64,000 nucleotides of DNA from Fuerstiella sp. (GCA_029247265.1 JAQWLN010000045.1:1-64000), one strand, 5' to 3'. Shown: positions 20,593 to 29,514, counted from the first letter of the stretch. Notes: a model not told the origin generated them from the sequence alone. Numbers and translations: made by a program.

Positions 20593-21462
20593 ATGTTTGT
20601 TATTCTGGGAGGAAACGGGTATGTCGGAAATGCTTTTCAACGAGCATTGTCGGCAGAGCGGCAGGATTTCAGGGTAGTGTCCCGTGAGCAGCTTGATTAT
20701 TCCCGCCCCGATACATTGCTGCGTTTGCTTCGAGAAACCCGTGCCACGTTTGTGATTAACGCTGCCGGATATACGGGACGGCCGAATGTCGATGCATGTG
20801 AATTGCACAAGGCAGAATGCCTTGCGGGGAATGCCGTATTGCCTGGCATCATCAGGGAAGTGTGTGAGCACCTGAAATTGCCGTGGGGACACGTGTCATC
20901 GGGTTGTATCTACACCGGGGCCAAACCCGACGGAACCGGTTTTACAGAGCAAGACCCTCCTAATTTCTCTTTTCGACAGAACAACTGCAGCTTCTATTCC
21001 GGGTGCAAAGCTCTGGGCGAAAAAGTGCTGTTGGGAGCCGAACGGTGTTATGTCTGGCGGCTTCGGATACCGTTTGATGAAAATGATTCGCCGCGAAACT
21101 ATATCTCCAAAATGGTCAGATACGACCGGCTGCTGAATGCGACCAACAGCCTGTCGCAACTTACTGAGTTCGCAAACGCCAGCCTTGCCTGCTGGACGAA
21201 CCAGGTTGATTTCGGAATATACAATTTGACGAACCCCGGCAGCGTTACGACGCTCGAAGTGGTAGACATGATTACCCGACACGGCTTGTCGAATAAGCGG
21301 TTTTCCTTCTTCGAGTCGGAAGAGCAATTCATGCAACAGGCCGCGTCGGCGCCGCGATCCAATTGCGTTCTCGATGTCAGCAAGGCTGTGGCAGCGGGTT
21401 TGCCTTTAAGCCCGGTTCACGAGGCGCTTGAACGAGCGCTGTGTAACTGGAATCCTGTCTGA
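20593..21462 (+). CDS. RmlD-like NAD(P)-dependent sugar-nucleotide reductase/epimerase
   Basis: Short-chain dehydrogenase of the extended type. The Rossmann motif GGNGYVG starts near residue 6, an INAAGYTG segment is typical of the RmlD group, and the catalytic Tyr-x3-Lys is Y-S-G-C-K in SFYSGCKALGEKV. At 289 residues it matches RmlD or the 3,5-epimerase/4-reductase type of plants and bacteria. It precedes rmlB and rmlA on the same strand, so a role in making a deoxyhexose nucleotide is likely. The exact product is unresolved because no rmlC is present nearby. Confidence 0.85.
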   Translation: MFVILGGNGYVGNAFQRALSAERQDFRVVSREQLDYSRPDTLLRLLRETRATFVINAAGYTGRPNVDACELHKAECLAGNAVLPGIIREVCEHLKLPWGHVSSGCIYTGAKPDGTGFTEQDPPNFSFRQNNCSFYSGCKALGEKVLLGAERCYVWRLRIPFDENDSPRNYISKMVRYDRLLNATNSLSQLTEFANASLACWTNQVDFGIYNLTNPGSVTTLEVVDMITRHGLSNKRFSFFESEEQFMQQAASAPRSNCVLDVSKAVAAGLPLSPVHEALERALCNWNPV

Positions 21463-21610
21463 AATTATTCACTTTGTCCTCGACACCTGCGTATGCTCAG
21501 ATATTCAGCTTCTGAGCAAAGTGAAGGAACGGGGTGGGAATATCACTGGAGCGGACCGCTGAAGACAGATCGAACTGAACTGCGGCGCTGCCGCGTTGAA
21601 GGCTGGGAAC

Positions 21611-22669
21611 ATGAAAACACTTTTGGTCACCGGAGGCGCGGGGTTTATCGGCAGCTGTTTTATACGAAGAGCTGTCCGACGCGGTGACACGGCGATCATC
21701 AATCTCGACAAACTGACGTACGCCGGCAATCCGGATTCGCTGCCACGCTCCGACAGCCAGCAACATCGACTGGTGCAGGGCGACATCGGTGACCGAGCAC
21801 TTGTGAAATCGCTGCTCTCTGAGTATCAGCCGGTGGCCATCATCAACTTTGCCGCCGAATCTCATGTGGACAGGTCCATCGACGGCCCACTGGAGTTCGT
21901 GGAAACGAATGTTGTGGCTACATGCCGACTGCTTGAAGAAGTCCGCGCTCACCTGGCGACACTCGATGATGATGCAAGACGGGCGTTTCGGTTTCTGCAC
22001 GTCTCTACCGATGAAGTCTACGGCTCGCTGGGCGCCACAGGGTCGTTCACAGAAACGACAGCATATTCGCCGAACAGCCCGTATTCTGCGTCAAAAGCGG
22101 CTTCCGACCATTTTGTCCGAGCATACCTGCATACTTACGGTCTGCCGACAGTGATGACCAACTGCAGCAACAACTATGGCCCGTATCAGTTTCCGGAGAA
22201 GCTCATTCCACTGATGATTCTGAACGCTGTGGAGGGCAGGCCACTTCCGATTTACGGTGACGGGCTGAACGTGCGCGACTGGCTGTTTGTCGAAGATCAT
22301 TGCGCGGCCATCGAAGCAGTTCTCAGGAACGGTCGGGTCGGTGAGTGCTACAACGTTGGCGGCAACAACGAACAGACGAATATCGACATCGTCAGAACAA
22401 TCTGCCGAACGGTCGACAGGTTATGTCCGAAGCTGCAACATGCTCCCTGCGAATCGCTCATCACGTACGTGACAGATCGGCCAGGCCACGACCGCCGCTA
22501 CGCAGTCGATGCATCCAAACTCAGGGACGAACTTGACTGGCGGCCCGAGCAGGATTTCGCCAGCGGCATCGACCAGACCGTGCAATGGTATGTCGACAAT
22601 CCGAACTGGGTACAACGTGTTCAAAGCGGCGAATATCGTCGCGAACGACTGGGACTGGAATCCAAATGA
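21611..22669 (+). CDS. rmlB: dTDP-glucose 4,6-dehydratase
   Basis: Converts dTDP-glucose to dTDP-4-keto-6-deoxyglucose. It has the NAD-binding GGAGFIGS near residue 8, the catalytic triad region with STDEVYG and the YSASK motif (Tyr-x3-Lys), and the [18 protein letters not shown] signature of RmlB. The frame can be extended to a TTG at 21596, but the ATG at 21611 gives the normal MKTLLVTGG start. The stop overlaps the rmlA start (ATGA at 22666-22669), indicating an operon. Length of 352 residues is usual for the family. Confidence 0.97.
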   Translation: MKTLLVTGGAGFIGSCFIRRAVRRGDTAIINLDKLTYAGNPDSLPRSDSQQHRLVQGDIGDRALVKSLLSEYQPVAIINFAAESHVDRSIDGPLEFVETNVVATCRLLEEVRAHLATLDDDARRAFRFLHVSTDEVYGSLGATGSFTETTAYSPNSPYSASKAASDHFVRAYLHTYGLPTVMTNCSNNYGPYQFPEKLIPLMILNAVEGRPLPIYGDGLNVRDWLFVEDHCAAIEAVLRNGRVGECYNVGGNNEQTNIDIVRTICRTVDRLCPKLQHAPCESLITYVTDRPGHDRRYAVDASKLRDELDWRPEQDFASGIDQTVQWYVDNPNWVQRVQSGEYRRERLGLESK

Positions 22670-23550
22670 ACTATTTCAAAAAAGGCATTGTCCTTGCCGG
22701 CGGCACGGGATCGCGTCTGTTTCCGTTGACGCTGGGTATCAGCAAACAGATGGCCCCGGTTTACGACAAACCGATGATCTATTACCCACTGTCCACGCTG
22801 ATGCTGGCAGGTATCCGGGACGTGCTGATCATTTCCTCACCCAGAGACCTCAACGCTTTCAAGAAGTTACTTGGCGATGGTTCACAGTGGGGGATGACGT
22901 TTTCGTATATTGAACAGGCAAAACCGGAAGGCCTCGCTCAGGCCTTTATTCTGGGCGCGGATTTTGTCGGCGAAGACCACGTTGCGCTGGTGCTGGGCGA
23001 TAACATTTTCTACGGACGTGGCTTTCAGGAAATCCTTAACAGTGCCGCTTCGCTGCAGGACGGCGCGACGATTTTCGGCTATGAGGTTCGTGATCCCGAA
23101 CGTTATGGCGTTGTCGAGTTCGACCAAGACGGAAAAGCCATTTCACTGGACGAAAAGCCCGACAAGCCAAGATCCAATTTCGCCGTACCCGGCCTCTACT
23201 TTTATGACAACGATGTTATTGAAATCTCTCGTGGTCTGCAGCCGTCGCCTCGCGGTGAACTGGAGATCACGGATGTGAATCGAGAGTACATGCGTCGCGG
23301 GCGTCTGTGCGTGGAAACGTTGTCTCGAGGATTTGCGTGGCTGGACACTGGTACTCACGACTCCCTGCTGGACGCCGGAAACTTTGTGGCGGCGATCGAA
23401 AAACGAATGGGACTGAAGATCTCCTGCCCGGAAGAAATCGCCCTGCATCGCGGGTTTATTGACAGCAACCAACTGCTGAGTCTGGCCTCAGACTATAAGA
23501 ACGAATACGGCGAATATCTGCAACATGTAGCCAGTCGGCCGACAAACTGA
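22666..23550 (+). CDS. rmlA: Glucose-1-phosphate thymidylyltransferase
   Basis: Makes dTDP-glucose from dTTP and glucose-1-phosphate, the step before RmlB. The nucleotide-binding loop [13 protein letters not shown] is at residues 9-21; other family blocks are [34 protein letters not shown] and [15 protein letters not shown]. At 294 residues it matches the long RmlA class. The ATG at 22666 overlaps the rmlB stop; a longer upstream frame is an artefact. The gene order (RmlD-like, RmlB, RmlA) lacks rmlC within the window. Confidence 0.97.
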   Translation: MNYFKKGIVLAGGTGSRLFPLTLGISKQMAPVYDKPMIYYPLSTLMLAGIRDVLIISSPRDLNAFKKLLGDGSQWGMTFSYIEQAKPEGLAQAFILGADFVGEDHVALVLGDNIFYGRGFQEILNSAASLQDGATIFGYEVRDPERYGVVEFDQDGKAISLDEKPDKPRSNFAVPGLYFYDNDVIEISRGLQPSPRGELEITDVNREYMRRGRLCVETLSRGFAWLDTGTHDSLLDAGNFVAAIEKRMGLKISCPEEIALHRGFIDSNQLLSLASDYKNEYGEYLQHVASRPTN

Positions 23551-23698
23551 GACTTCGTTACCGCAACGGCTCAAATATCGAACGGGGCAGGGCGGGCATC
23601 AAGAACCGATACCGTCGTTGATAAACTGTGCAAACGAAAAGCAGAGTTGTGTCCGGGAGAGCAGGGGCCTTCCTATTCGGTCAAAGGCAGCAACGCTC

Positions 23699-25018
23699 TC
23701 ATTTATTGTCCGCTGCTCGAATTTGACTGACCAGGACGTCATCCAGTTCTTTCAAACCCTGTTGGCGGTCAATTTCATAGAAGCCACTGTGATAGTGAGT
23801 AATCTTTCCTTCCGGAGAAAGTACAACCCACAACGGCAGCTGACCATCAGAGTCACGTGGATCACCAAGCTCACGGAGCAATGAGCCATCGTCGTAGCCG
23901 ATCTGATAGCTCAGGTTCATAAATTCCGCCAGCTTTCTCGCTGTTCGCTGACCAAGCCGAGCGGTATCGCTTTGCTGCAGCATGGGATTCATGGCCACTC
24001 CGACAACTTCCACCTTCAACTGCTTATATCTGTTGTACAAAAACTCCAGGTAGCCAACCTGACCGTACGGTTCAGACAGCGGCTTTTCCGCATACTTCCA
24101 GAAGTGCAGCACCACAACTTTTCCTCGCAGCGACGATGACGAAAAGTCACCGCCACCAATCAGGTTCAACGAGAACTCCGGCGAGTCACGGCCCAGCAAC
24201 TGGTTCTGCCGCTTCATGGTCTGCGAGATTCTTCGAGCCTGTTGTTCGACATTTCTTCGAATTCGCAGAACGGATTCCTGAAGTGGCGTGTCCGCAGCAA
24301 GAGTCGTTAACGATGTCAGCTGCGATTTCGAGTCGTCGACCTGCCGAGGAGACAATTCCAGGAGCTGCGTGTCCGGCCTGCGTTTCAACGCCGACTGAAG
24401 TGTCAGGAGCTCCGACCGCAGCTGATCAACGCGGTCCGAAATATCATCGCCCAGTGTTTCGGAGGACGTCTGTTTTAAATTGAGTTCGAAGCGAACGCCC
24501 TGTCCCATGAAGACATCCTGAGTCGCTCTGATCAGCGATCCGGAGTCTCGGGAAACCTGCATCGACTGCCGCCGTCCCCGTCGTTCACGTGCTTCAATCG
24601 TCCAGGCAGCGTTGTCACCTGACGAAGTGGCTGTAATTTCGTAACTCCAGCCGCCAACACTCCATTCACTGCCGACAGCAGCATCGTCTGGAATGCCCAG
24701 AGCAAGCGAAGGCAGCGGCAGCGTGTACTTGCTTCCGTCGTAGTCATAAATCAGATGCGGCGAAACACCGTTCGCGGCCATCTGTCCGAAACTTTCCGGC
24801 CAGGGGCATCCGTCACGCTCGTCATCCAGTACGGCGAAGAAAGGTACAGCTCCGTCGTCCAGCAGTAATGCCTCAAAACGCCTCAGTATCTGAGACTCAC
24901 CTCGAGTCTGTTGGGATAGTGCCCCGGAAAATCGCACGACGTTCAGGCTGGCAGCCTGAACATTCATAATGTGAATGAGTGATGTCACTGACAGGATCAG
25001 AGCACGGAAACAAGTCAT
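23699..25018 (-). CDS. Secreted redoxin (TlpA/AhpC)-like protein lacking the active-site cysteines
   Basis: 439 residues with a signal-peptide-like start (MTCFRALILSVTSLIHIMNVQA). The N-terminal half is a beta-rich region of unknown family, a coiled-coil-like segment follows (about residues 195-275), and the last 160 residues form a thioredoxin-like domain (DFSSSSLRGKVVVLHFW...VEVVGVAMN...PLWVVLSPEGKI). Where TlpA-like proteins have W-C-x-x-C, this one has FWKYAEKP at 306-313 with no cysteine. It is therefore probably not a thiol oxidoreductase; a structural or binding role is an inference. Convergent with rmlA. Confidence 0.8.
   Translation of the reverse strand: MTCFRALILSVTSLIHIMNVQAASLNVVRFSGALSQQTRGESQILRRFEALLLDDGAVPFFAVLDDERDGCPWPESFGQMAANGVSPHLIYDYDGSKYTLPLPSLALGIPDDAAVGSEWSVGGWSYEITATSSGDNAAWTIEARERRGRRQSMQVSRDSGSLIRATQDVFMGQGVRFELNLKQTSSETLGDDISDRVDQLRSELLTLQSALKRRPDTQLLELSPRQVDDSKSQLTSLTTLAADTPLQESVLRIRRNVEQQARRISQTMKRQNQLLGRDSPEFSLNLIGGGDFSSSSLRGKVVVLHFWKYAEKPLSEPYGQVGYLEFLYNRYKQLKVEVVGVAMNPMLQQSDTARLGQRTARKLAEFMNLSYQIGYDDGSLLRELGDPRDSDGQLPLWVVLSPEGKITHYHSGFYEIDRQQGLKELDDVLVSQIRAADNK
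24941..24961. repeat. Perfect 10-bp inverted repeat with 1-nt centre
   Basis: GTTCAGGCTG at 24941-24950, G, then CAGCCTGAAC at 24952-24961. It lies within the signal-peptide part of the redoxin-like gene. The GGCTGGCAGCC core also occurs at 45566-45576 or so. It resembles a REP-type palindrome; it is not a terminator because it lies at the 5' end of the gene. Confidence 0.6.
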
Positions 25019-25365
25019 AATCTGCTCCTAGAGGGAGGTTTTTAAGGGCGGGGCGGCGACTGACCGGGAAAAGTCCATCAATCCGTGGCGGAACTATGTC
25101 AGAAATGAAACGTATTGGCAACGGGTTCCCGCGCTCTGAAATTAACATATATCAACGAACCGATTAGGCTTCGCATCGATTCCCGGTGTCCGTTTATAAT
25201 GCGAATTGCATGCGTCAGTGCCGAATTTTGAGGATCGGCGACTGCTTCTCGTCGTCTTGTGTTTATTATTACACGCATTAACGAATCAATTTCTTCCCAA
25301 AGATCATGCTGCTGTGCGGTCCGAACCGGACGTGAATCAGCGGCTCAATATCAGGAGTGGGTGTA
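25019..25365. other. Divergent intergenic region upstream of the kinase
   Basis: About 347 bp between the redoxin-like gene and the kinase. It is richer in A/T than its surroundings (for example ATTAACATATATCAA near 25141). TATAAT at 25195-25200 is a candidate -10 for the kinase, without a convincing -35. No small gene is seen. Confidence 0.5.
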
Positions 25366-26775
25366 GTGAGTGAAGGACAAATGACTGTCGGCAACTACGA
25401 ACTGCGCAACTGCGTCGCGTCGGGCACGTCAACTCAGATCTGGGAAGTGGTTGAAGCCGGCACCCCTATGCAGCTGGCGATGAAACTGATGCTGGATGAC
25501 GCCCGTAAGGAATCAGCGGAAAAAGCAGTTCTGAAGCACGAATTCAAGGTCGGAAAATCTTTGGAGCATCCGGCCTTTCTTCAGTTCCGCCAACTTGAGA
25601 TGAATCGTGATCACGCTTTCTTCGTCATGGACTTCTTTCGATCACCCAGCCTGAAGACTCACATCACGTCCAATCTTGCGGCCATTCAGTCCGTATTTCC
25701 GAAGATGGCGGAATCGCTGATTCCAGCTTTTCAATATATGCACGAAACCGGCTGGCTGCATCGCGACATCAAGCCCGACAACATTCTTGTCAATAAGGCA
25801 GGGGAAGTCCGCATCATCGACTTTTCGCTATCGTCAAAAGTTATGGGGACTATGGGAAAAATATTGTCCGGCAAGCAAAAAGCGATTCAGGGAACCCGGA
25901 CATATATCGCCCCGGAAACGATTCTGAAAAAACCACCCACGGAACAGACAGACATGTACAGTCTGGGTGTTAGTTTCTTCGAAGTACTGACCGGGCAGCC
26001 ACCGTTTGCAGGGGACTCACCCAACGACCTGCTGAAGAAACACCTGTCGGAAGAACCTGTACCACCGTCTGTCTTCAACCCGAACGTCACGAAAGAGCTG
26101 GACAGAATAATTCTGCAGATGCTGCAGAAGAATCCCGCCAAGCGACTGCCCGGCATGCAGGAACTCGCTAGTGCCTTCAGAACGGTGAATTGCTTCGAAG
26201 TCGATCCGGCCGAATTACACGAACGGAATCAGAAGGAACTCAAAGAACAACAGGCGGACTCTGTTGATAAGCGACTGGATAGTCGCGCTGACGCAGATCG
26301 GATCGCAAAAGGAATTGTCGCTCCGGTCAAGCATAAGAAAAAAATCAAGGTGAGCGAGAAGTTGTTGCGAGAGGAAGAACAACGCAAGGCAGCTGAGGCC
26401 GCCAAAAAGCAAGGGGGCATGCCACAACAGCCGATGTACCAGCCACAGATGCCGATGCAGCCGGGAATGTATCCCGGGCAACCAATGCAGCCGGGAATGT
26501 ATCCGGGCATGCCAGGGCAGCCACATCCGGGGTACGCCCAGATGCCACCGCAGCAGATGCCACCGCAGCAAATGCCACCACAGCAAATGCCACCGCAGCA
26601 AATGCCACCGCAGCAAATGCCACCGCAGCAGATGCCACCACAGCAAATGCCGGCACAAGAGCCGGGGCAAACGGTCAATGCACCTCCGCCCGCTGGCCAG
26701 GTCGCGGCCAATGACTCTGAAGAGGTCACGACTGAAGACCTGATGGATTTGATGTCAGAACTCAAAATCGAGTAG
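25366..26775 (+). CDS. Serine/threonine protein kinase with Met/Pro/Gln-rich C-terminus
   Basis: Hanks-type kinase. From the GTG at 25366, which has AGGAG 8 nt upstream, the kinase core runs to about residue 270: ATP-anchoring Lys in LAMKLML, catalytic HRDIKPDN at 132-139, a DFS in place of DFG at 152-154, and GTRTYIAPE. The P-loop (VASGTSTQIWE) is poorly conserved. A Lys/Glu-rich linker follows, then a low-complexity tail with seven MPPQQ units. The protein ends in an acidic segment. No transmembrane helix is seen, so it is probably cytoplasmic. An ATG at 25381 is an alternative start. Confidence 0.9.
   Translation: MSEGQMTVGNYELRNCVASGTSTQIWEVVEAGTPMQLAMKLMLDDARKESAEKAVLKHEFKVGKSLEHPAFLQFRQLEMNRDHAFFVMDFFRSPSLKTHITSNLAAIQSVFPKMAESLIPAFQYMHETGWLHRDIKPDNILVNKAGEVRIIDFSLSSKVMGTMGKILSGKQKAIQGTRTYIAPETILKKPPTEQTDMYSLGVSFFEVLTGQPPFAGDSPNDLLKKHLSEEPVPPSVFNPNVTKELDRIILQMLQKNPAKRLPGMQELASAFRTVNCFEVDPAELHERNQKELKEQQADSVDKRLDSRADADRIAKGIVAPVKHKKKIKVSEKLLREEEQRKAAEAAKKQGGMPQQPMYQPQMPMQPGMYPGQPMQPGMYPGMPGQPHPGYAQMPPQQMPPQQMPPQQMPPQQMPPQQMPPQQMPPQQMPAQEPGQTVNAPPPAGQVAANDSEEVTTEDLMDLMSELKIE
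26542..26646 (+). repeat. Seven tandem 15-bp units encoding MPPQQ
   Basis: Seven nearly identical units of the form ATGCCACCGCAGCAG in frame inside the kinase gene. Units differ mainly at third positions (CCA/CCG, CAG/CAA), so expansion is recent or homogenised. Unit count is likely to vary between strains. Confidence 0.9.
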
Positions 26776-26930
26776 CGTCTGACAATTAGTGCCAGGCGAA
26801 GTGTTGCTGAGATTCCGGTGCTCGGCGTTTCCTGTATCTATCGAAGGTCGCCGGGACCTTGTTTGGGTGATGGCCAGTCGTTGGTCGGGCCTGTTCACAA
26901 TTCGCGTTAAAAAAAGCTGCAACACTTATC

Positions 26931-27899
26931 ATGGCCCCACAGCATCAGCTTCCCTTCGAAAAACCAATTTACGAGCTCGAAGCACAGCTTTCCAAATTGG
27001 AAGGAGAACCCAATCCTCCCCCTGCCGTGCAGGAGAGCATTCGCAAAATGCGCGTCGAACTCACGCAAATGACTCGTGAGCGATACGAAAACCTCGACCC
27101 CTGGGATACTGTCCAGGTGTCGCGCCACCCGGAACGACCTCAGACGCCTGACTATATCGAATTGGTCTTCGATGAATTTGTTGAACTCCATGGTGATAAG
27201 TCGTTCGGTGATGACCGGGCCATCGTCACGGGATTCGCCAAACTCGACGGCCACAAGGTTATGCTTGTGGGCCACCAAAAGGGACGCACACTGAAAGAGC
27301 GTAACGAATGCCTGTATGGCTGTGCTCATCCGGAAGGCTACAGAAAGGCGATGTCCAAAATGGAGATGGCATCGCGTTTCGGAATTCCCATCATCTGCCT
27401 GATTGACACGCCAGGTGCGTACCCGGGCGTCGGAGCGGAAGAACGAGGCCAGGCCTATAACATCGCGGTCAACCTTCGTGACATGTCGACACTGGAAGTG
27501 CCGATCGTGTGTGTAGTGATCGGTGAAGGCGGATCCGGTGGTGCTCTGGGCATCGGGATTGGAGACCATGTCGCGGTTCTGGAGCATGCGTACTATTCGG
27601 TAATCAGTCCGGAAGGTTGTGCGGGCATTCTGTGGAAACACTCCAAACACGCTGACAAAGCTGCCCGGGCGTTGCGCTTCACCAGCAAGGATCTGGTGGA
27701 ACTGGGCATTGTCGATGAAGTCGTCTCAGAACCGCTTGGAGGTGCTCATCGCAACCACCGCCAGATGGCCATGACGCTGAAGGCCACGCTGGTCGAGGCG
27801 CTTCAATCGCTGGACGGGCTGCCCAAAGACGAGCTGCTTGATCGCCGCTACGATCGATTTCGAAAAATCGGCGTATTTGAGGAAGGTGCTGTGGCCTAG
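26931..27899 (+). CDS. accA: Acetyl-CoA carboxylase carboxyltransferase subunit alpha
   Basis: Alpha subunit of the carboxyltransferase that makes malonyl-CoA for fatty-acid synthesis, together with AccD. 322 residues, the usual length. Family blocks are visible: FEKPIYELEAQL at the N-terminus, GHQKGR, ASRFGIPIICLIDTPGAYPG and GEGGSGGALGIGIGD. The start ATG at 26931 is unambiguous by homology. It is monocistronic here: accD is not adjacent, and the 3' side opens into the dif-bearing intergenic region. Confidence 0.97.
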   Translation: MAPQHQLPFEKPIYELEAQLSKLEGEPNPPPAVQESIRKMRVELTQMTRERYENLDPWDTVQVSRHPERPQTPDYIELVFDEFVELHGDKSFGDDRAIVTGFAKLDGHKVMLVGHQKGRTLKERNECLYGCAHPEGYRKAMSKMEMASRFGIPIICLIDTPGAYPGVGAEERGQAYNIAVNLRDMSTLEVPIVCVVIGEGGSGGALGIGIGDHVAVLEHAYYSVISPEGCAGILWKHSKHADKAARALRFTSKDLVELGIVDEVVSEPLGGAHRNHRQMAMTLKATLVEALQSLDGLPKDELLDRRYDRFRKIGVFEEGAVA

Positions 27900-28040
27900 G
27901 CCAGACCTCAGCGGAACACCGCCCAGCCGTATTGCCATCGAACGAAACCCATCGGCCACATAGGTGGGTGCGTGCACGCTAATTGCGGTATGGCTTAGTG
28001 CGGGGCAGTCCTGCGGCACAGGTCGCTCTGAAATGGTATA

Positions 28041-28121
28041 TGGGTGTTCAGAAAATGCCGAGGGCTTAGCGACAGCCCCGCGTCACCAATCTGCATAGAA
28101 CCCATTTTCAGGCAACACCCA
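28041..28121. repeat. Imperfect inverted repeat abutting the dif-like site
   Basis: Left arm 28041-28057 (TGGGTGTTCAGAAAATG) and right arm 28103-28121 (CATTTTCAGGCAACACCCA) pair over about 16 positions with a small bulge. Inside lies a smaller GGGCT/AGCCC hairpin (28061-28078 region). It could be a transcript end for accA or a structural element of the dif region. Confidence 0.55.
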
Positions 28122-28149
28122 ACGTCCGATAATGTCCGTTATGTTAAGT
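28122..28149 (+). other. dif: Candidate dif site (XerC/XerD recombination site)
   Basis: 28 bp with dif architecture: left arm ACGTCCGATAA (28122-28132), centre TGTCCG (28133-28138), right arm TTATGTTAAGT (28139-28149). The right arm matches the E. coli XerD arm TTATGTTAAAT at 10 of 11 positions. The left arm keeps the inner ATAA and one more C of the XerC arm. The inner ATAA/TTAT form the usual dyad. Support beyond the motif: it lies in a spacer between convergent genes, and all GGGCAGGG octamers in the window point toward it. XerC, XerD and FtsK are not in the window. Confidence 0.75.
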
Positions 28150-28221
28150 TAATCCCGAATAGCAGCGGTTTCTATAGACCCAGAAAACGCCCTGCCTGAA
28201 TCGGCGATCGACCACAGACGA

Positions 28222-29424
28222 TCATCTCAATGACTGATTCAGACGCTGTTGAAGGTCAAAGCTCAGGCTGTTCCACGACACACGAGCTTTTTCCAACTGG
28301 CGAACAATCCGTTCATCCAGGCGGGTTGAGACAGTAGTCTGAGGATCGGGATCGTGTGCTTCCATACGCAGATCAGCCGACCAGTCTTCGATTACAGCCT
28401 GCTGAACCTGAGGGGGAACCCCCATTAAATGCTCCCTGGTTCGCTGGGTGATCATCTGGCGATCCTGGTAGATGTCGCCGATTTCGTCCAGGAGTTCAGA
28501 ACAACTTCGCTGGCCCGCCCTGCTCCGAGATGTTGGGCCGCTTTCAGCACCAACCACATTCAGAAAATCAGAGACCACATTCGACACTTCAACGGGCAAG
28601 GACCGGCTGACATCAAATGCCAGATTCTGCTTCTGACGAGCTGTCGCAGAATTCCAATATTGCTGCAATTGAGGGGCAAATTCCTGTCGCAGCCTCTGTG
28701 GCAATCGCCTCAGCATTTCATCCAGCGACAACCCATTCCCTGTGTTCGACGGATCCGAAATCCCCGAAGAACCAATTCCCGTCGCGCCAACGATTCCATC
28801 AAGCAGATCGGGCAATCGAAATTCATCGCCCAATTCCCGACTTTCGCTCTCACGTGACGGTTCCGAATGATCGTCTCCCCACAGGTCAGGCAATGAAGTT
28901 TCATGCCCCAGATTCTCATGCAGGGGGGTCAATTCACTTTTGTACTTCGCGAGATATTCGTGAAAGTATTCGGGGGTCAATGGTTCTATGTGATCCAGAA
29001 TGTAGCAGGCGGCCTCGCCACTTTTGGACTCAAGTACGGTCGACTTCAGAGAATCAGAAAGCGTCACCGCAAAAAAAGTTCCCACCAGACAGATCACAGC
29101 ACCTTTTAAAAATCCAAACAAGCCGCCCAAATGACGATCAAAGTCTTTGAATTTCGCTTTCTCAAGCCAGCTGTTCAGAATACGAGCCATCATAAATGAC
29201 CCCAGCGAAAAGCCGAGGTACAAAATGAACATCGAAATCCAGTGCTTCAACGGCTGCTCAACGTTGATCATCGGTTCGATCGCCGGAGCCAGCTTGTCAG
29301 CAAACTTGAAACACAACACGAGCGCAGCAATCCAGGCCAGCTGAGTCAGCAGCCCGCGCTGAGCCCCCTGCCACGCAGTGTAAAACAAAATCGCCAGAAC
29401 GACGAAGTCGTACCAACTCACCAT
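28222..29424 (-). CDS. CvpA family membrane protein with long C-terminal extension
   Basis: The N-terminal 150 residues fit the CvpA family: four hydrophobic segments beginning VSWYDFVVLAILFYTAWQGAQRGLLTQLAW, and the ARILNSWLEKAKFKDFDRHLGGLFGFLKGAVICLV segment. About 250 further residues are soluble, charged and of unknown family. The E. coli relative CvpA supports colicin V production and envelope integrity; the role here is not known. The ATG at 29424 gives the natural CvpA start; a GTG at 29433 is also in frame. The gene converges on the dif-like site. Confidence 0.82.
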   Translation of the reverse strand: MVSWYDFVVLAILFYTAWQGAQRGLLTQLAWIAALVLCFKFADKLAPAIEPMINVEQPLKHWISMFILYLGFSLGSFMMARILNSWLEKAKFKDFDRHLGGLFGFLKGAVICLVGTFFAVTLSDSLKSTVLESKSGEAACYILDHIEPLTPEYFHEYLAKYKSELTPLHENLGHETSLPDLWGDDHSEPSRESESRELGDEFRLPDLLDGIVGATGIGSSGISDPSNTGNGLSLDEMLRRLPQRLRQEFAPQLQQYWNSATARQKQNLAFDVSRSLPVEVSNVVSDFLNVVGAESGPTSRSRAGQRSCSELLDEIGDIYQDRQMITQRTREHLMGVPPQVQQAVIEDWSADLRMEAHDPDPQTTVSTRLDERIVRQLEKARVSWNSLSFDLQQRLNQSLR

Positions 29425-29514
29425 AACCAGCACCCGACAATCAATTCAGAATTTGTGCCAAGTCCACACCCGTCGCAGTATAGGCGGTTTGAGCGATACG
29501 CGGAAAGATGGAAT

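Larger units (their letters stand above)
2214..23592 (+). repeat. KOPS-like octamers GGGCAGGG, left arm (6 copies on + strand)
   Basis: Copies start at 2214, 13314, 13397, 14987, 18255 and 23585. Three are intergenic, two lie on the coding strand of the sialidase-like gene and one lies on the non-coding strand of a - strand gene. No CCCTGCCC (reverse orientation) was found left of 28.1 kb by eye. Confidence 0.75.
27900..28221. other. Terminus-region intergenic spacer
   Basis: 322 bp between convergent accA and the CvpA-like gene. No ORF is supported. It holds an imperfect long inverted repeat (28041-28121) and, touching it, the dif-like site (28122-28149). Confidence 0.7.

Noticed and set aside
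26215..26765. Low-complexity - strand frames
   Set aside because: Mirror of the MPPQQ repeats in the kinase gene.
28122..28149. Integration site of a mobile element at the dif candidate (IMEX-type)
   Set aside because: No second dif-like copy, integrase or phage gene nearby; flanks are housekeeping genes.
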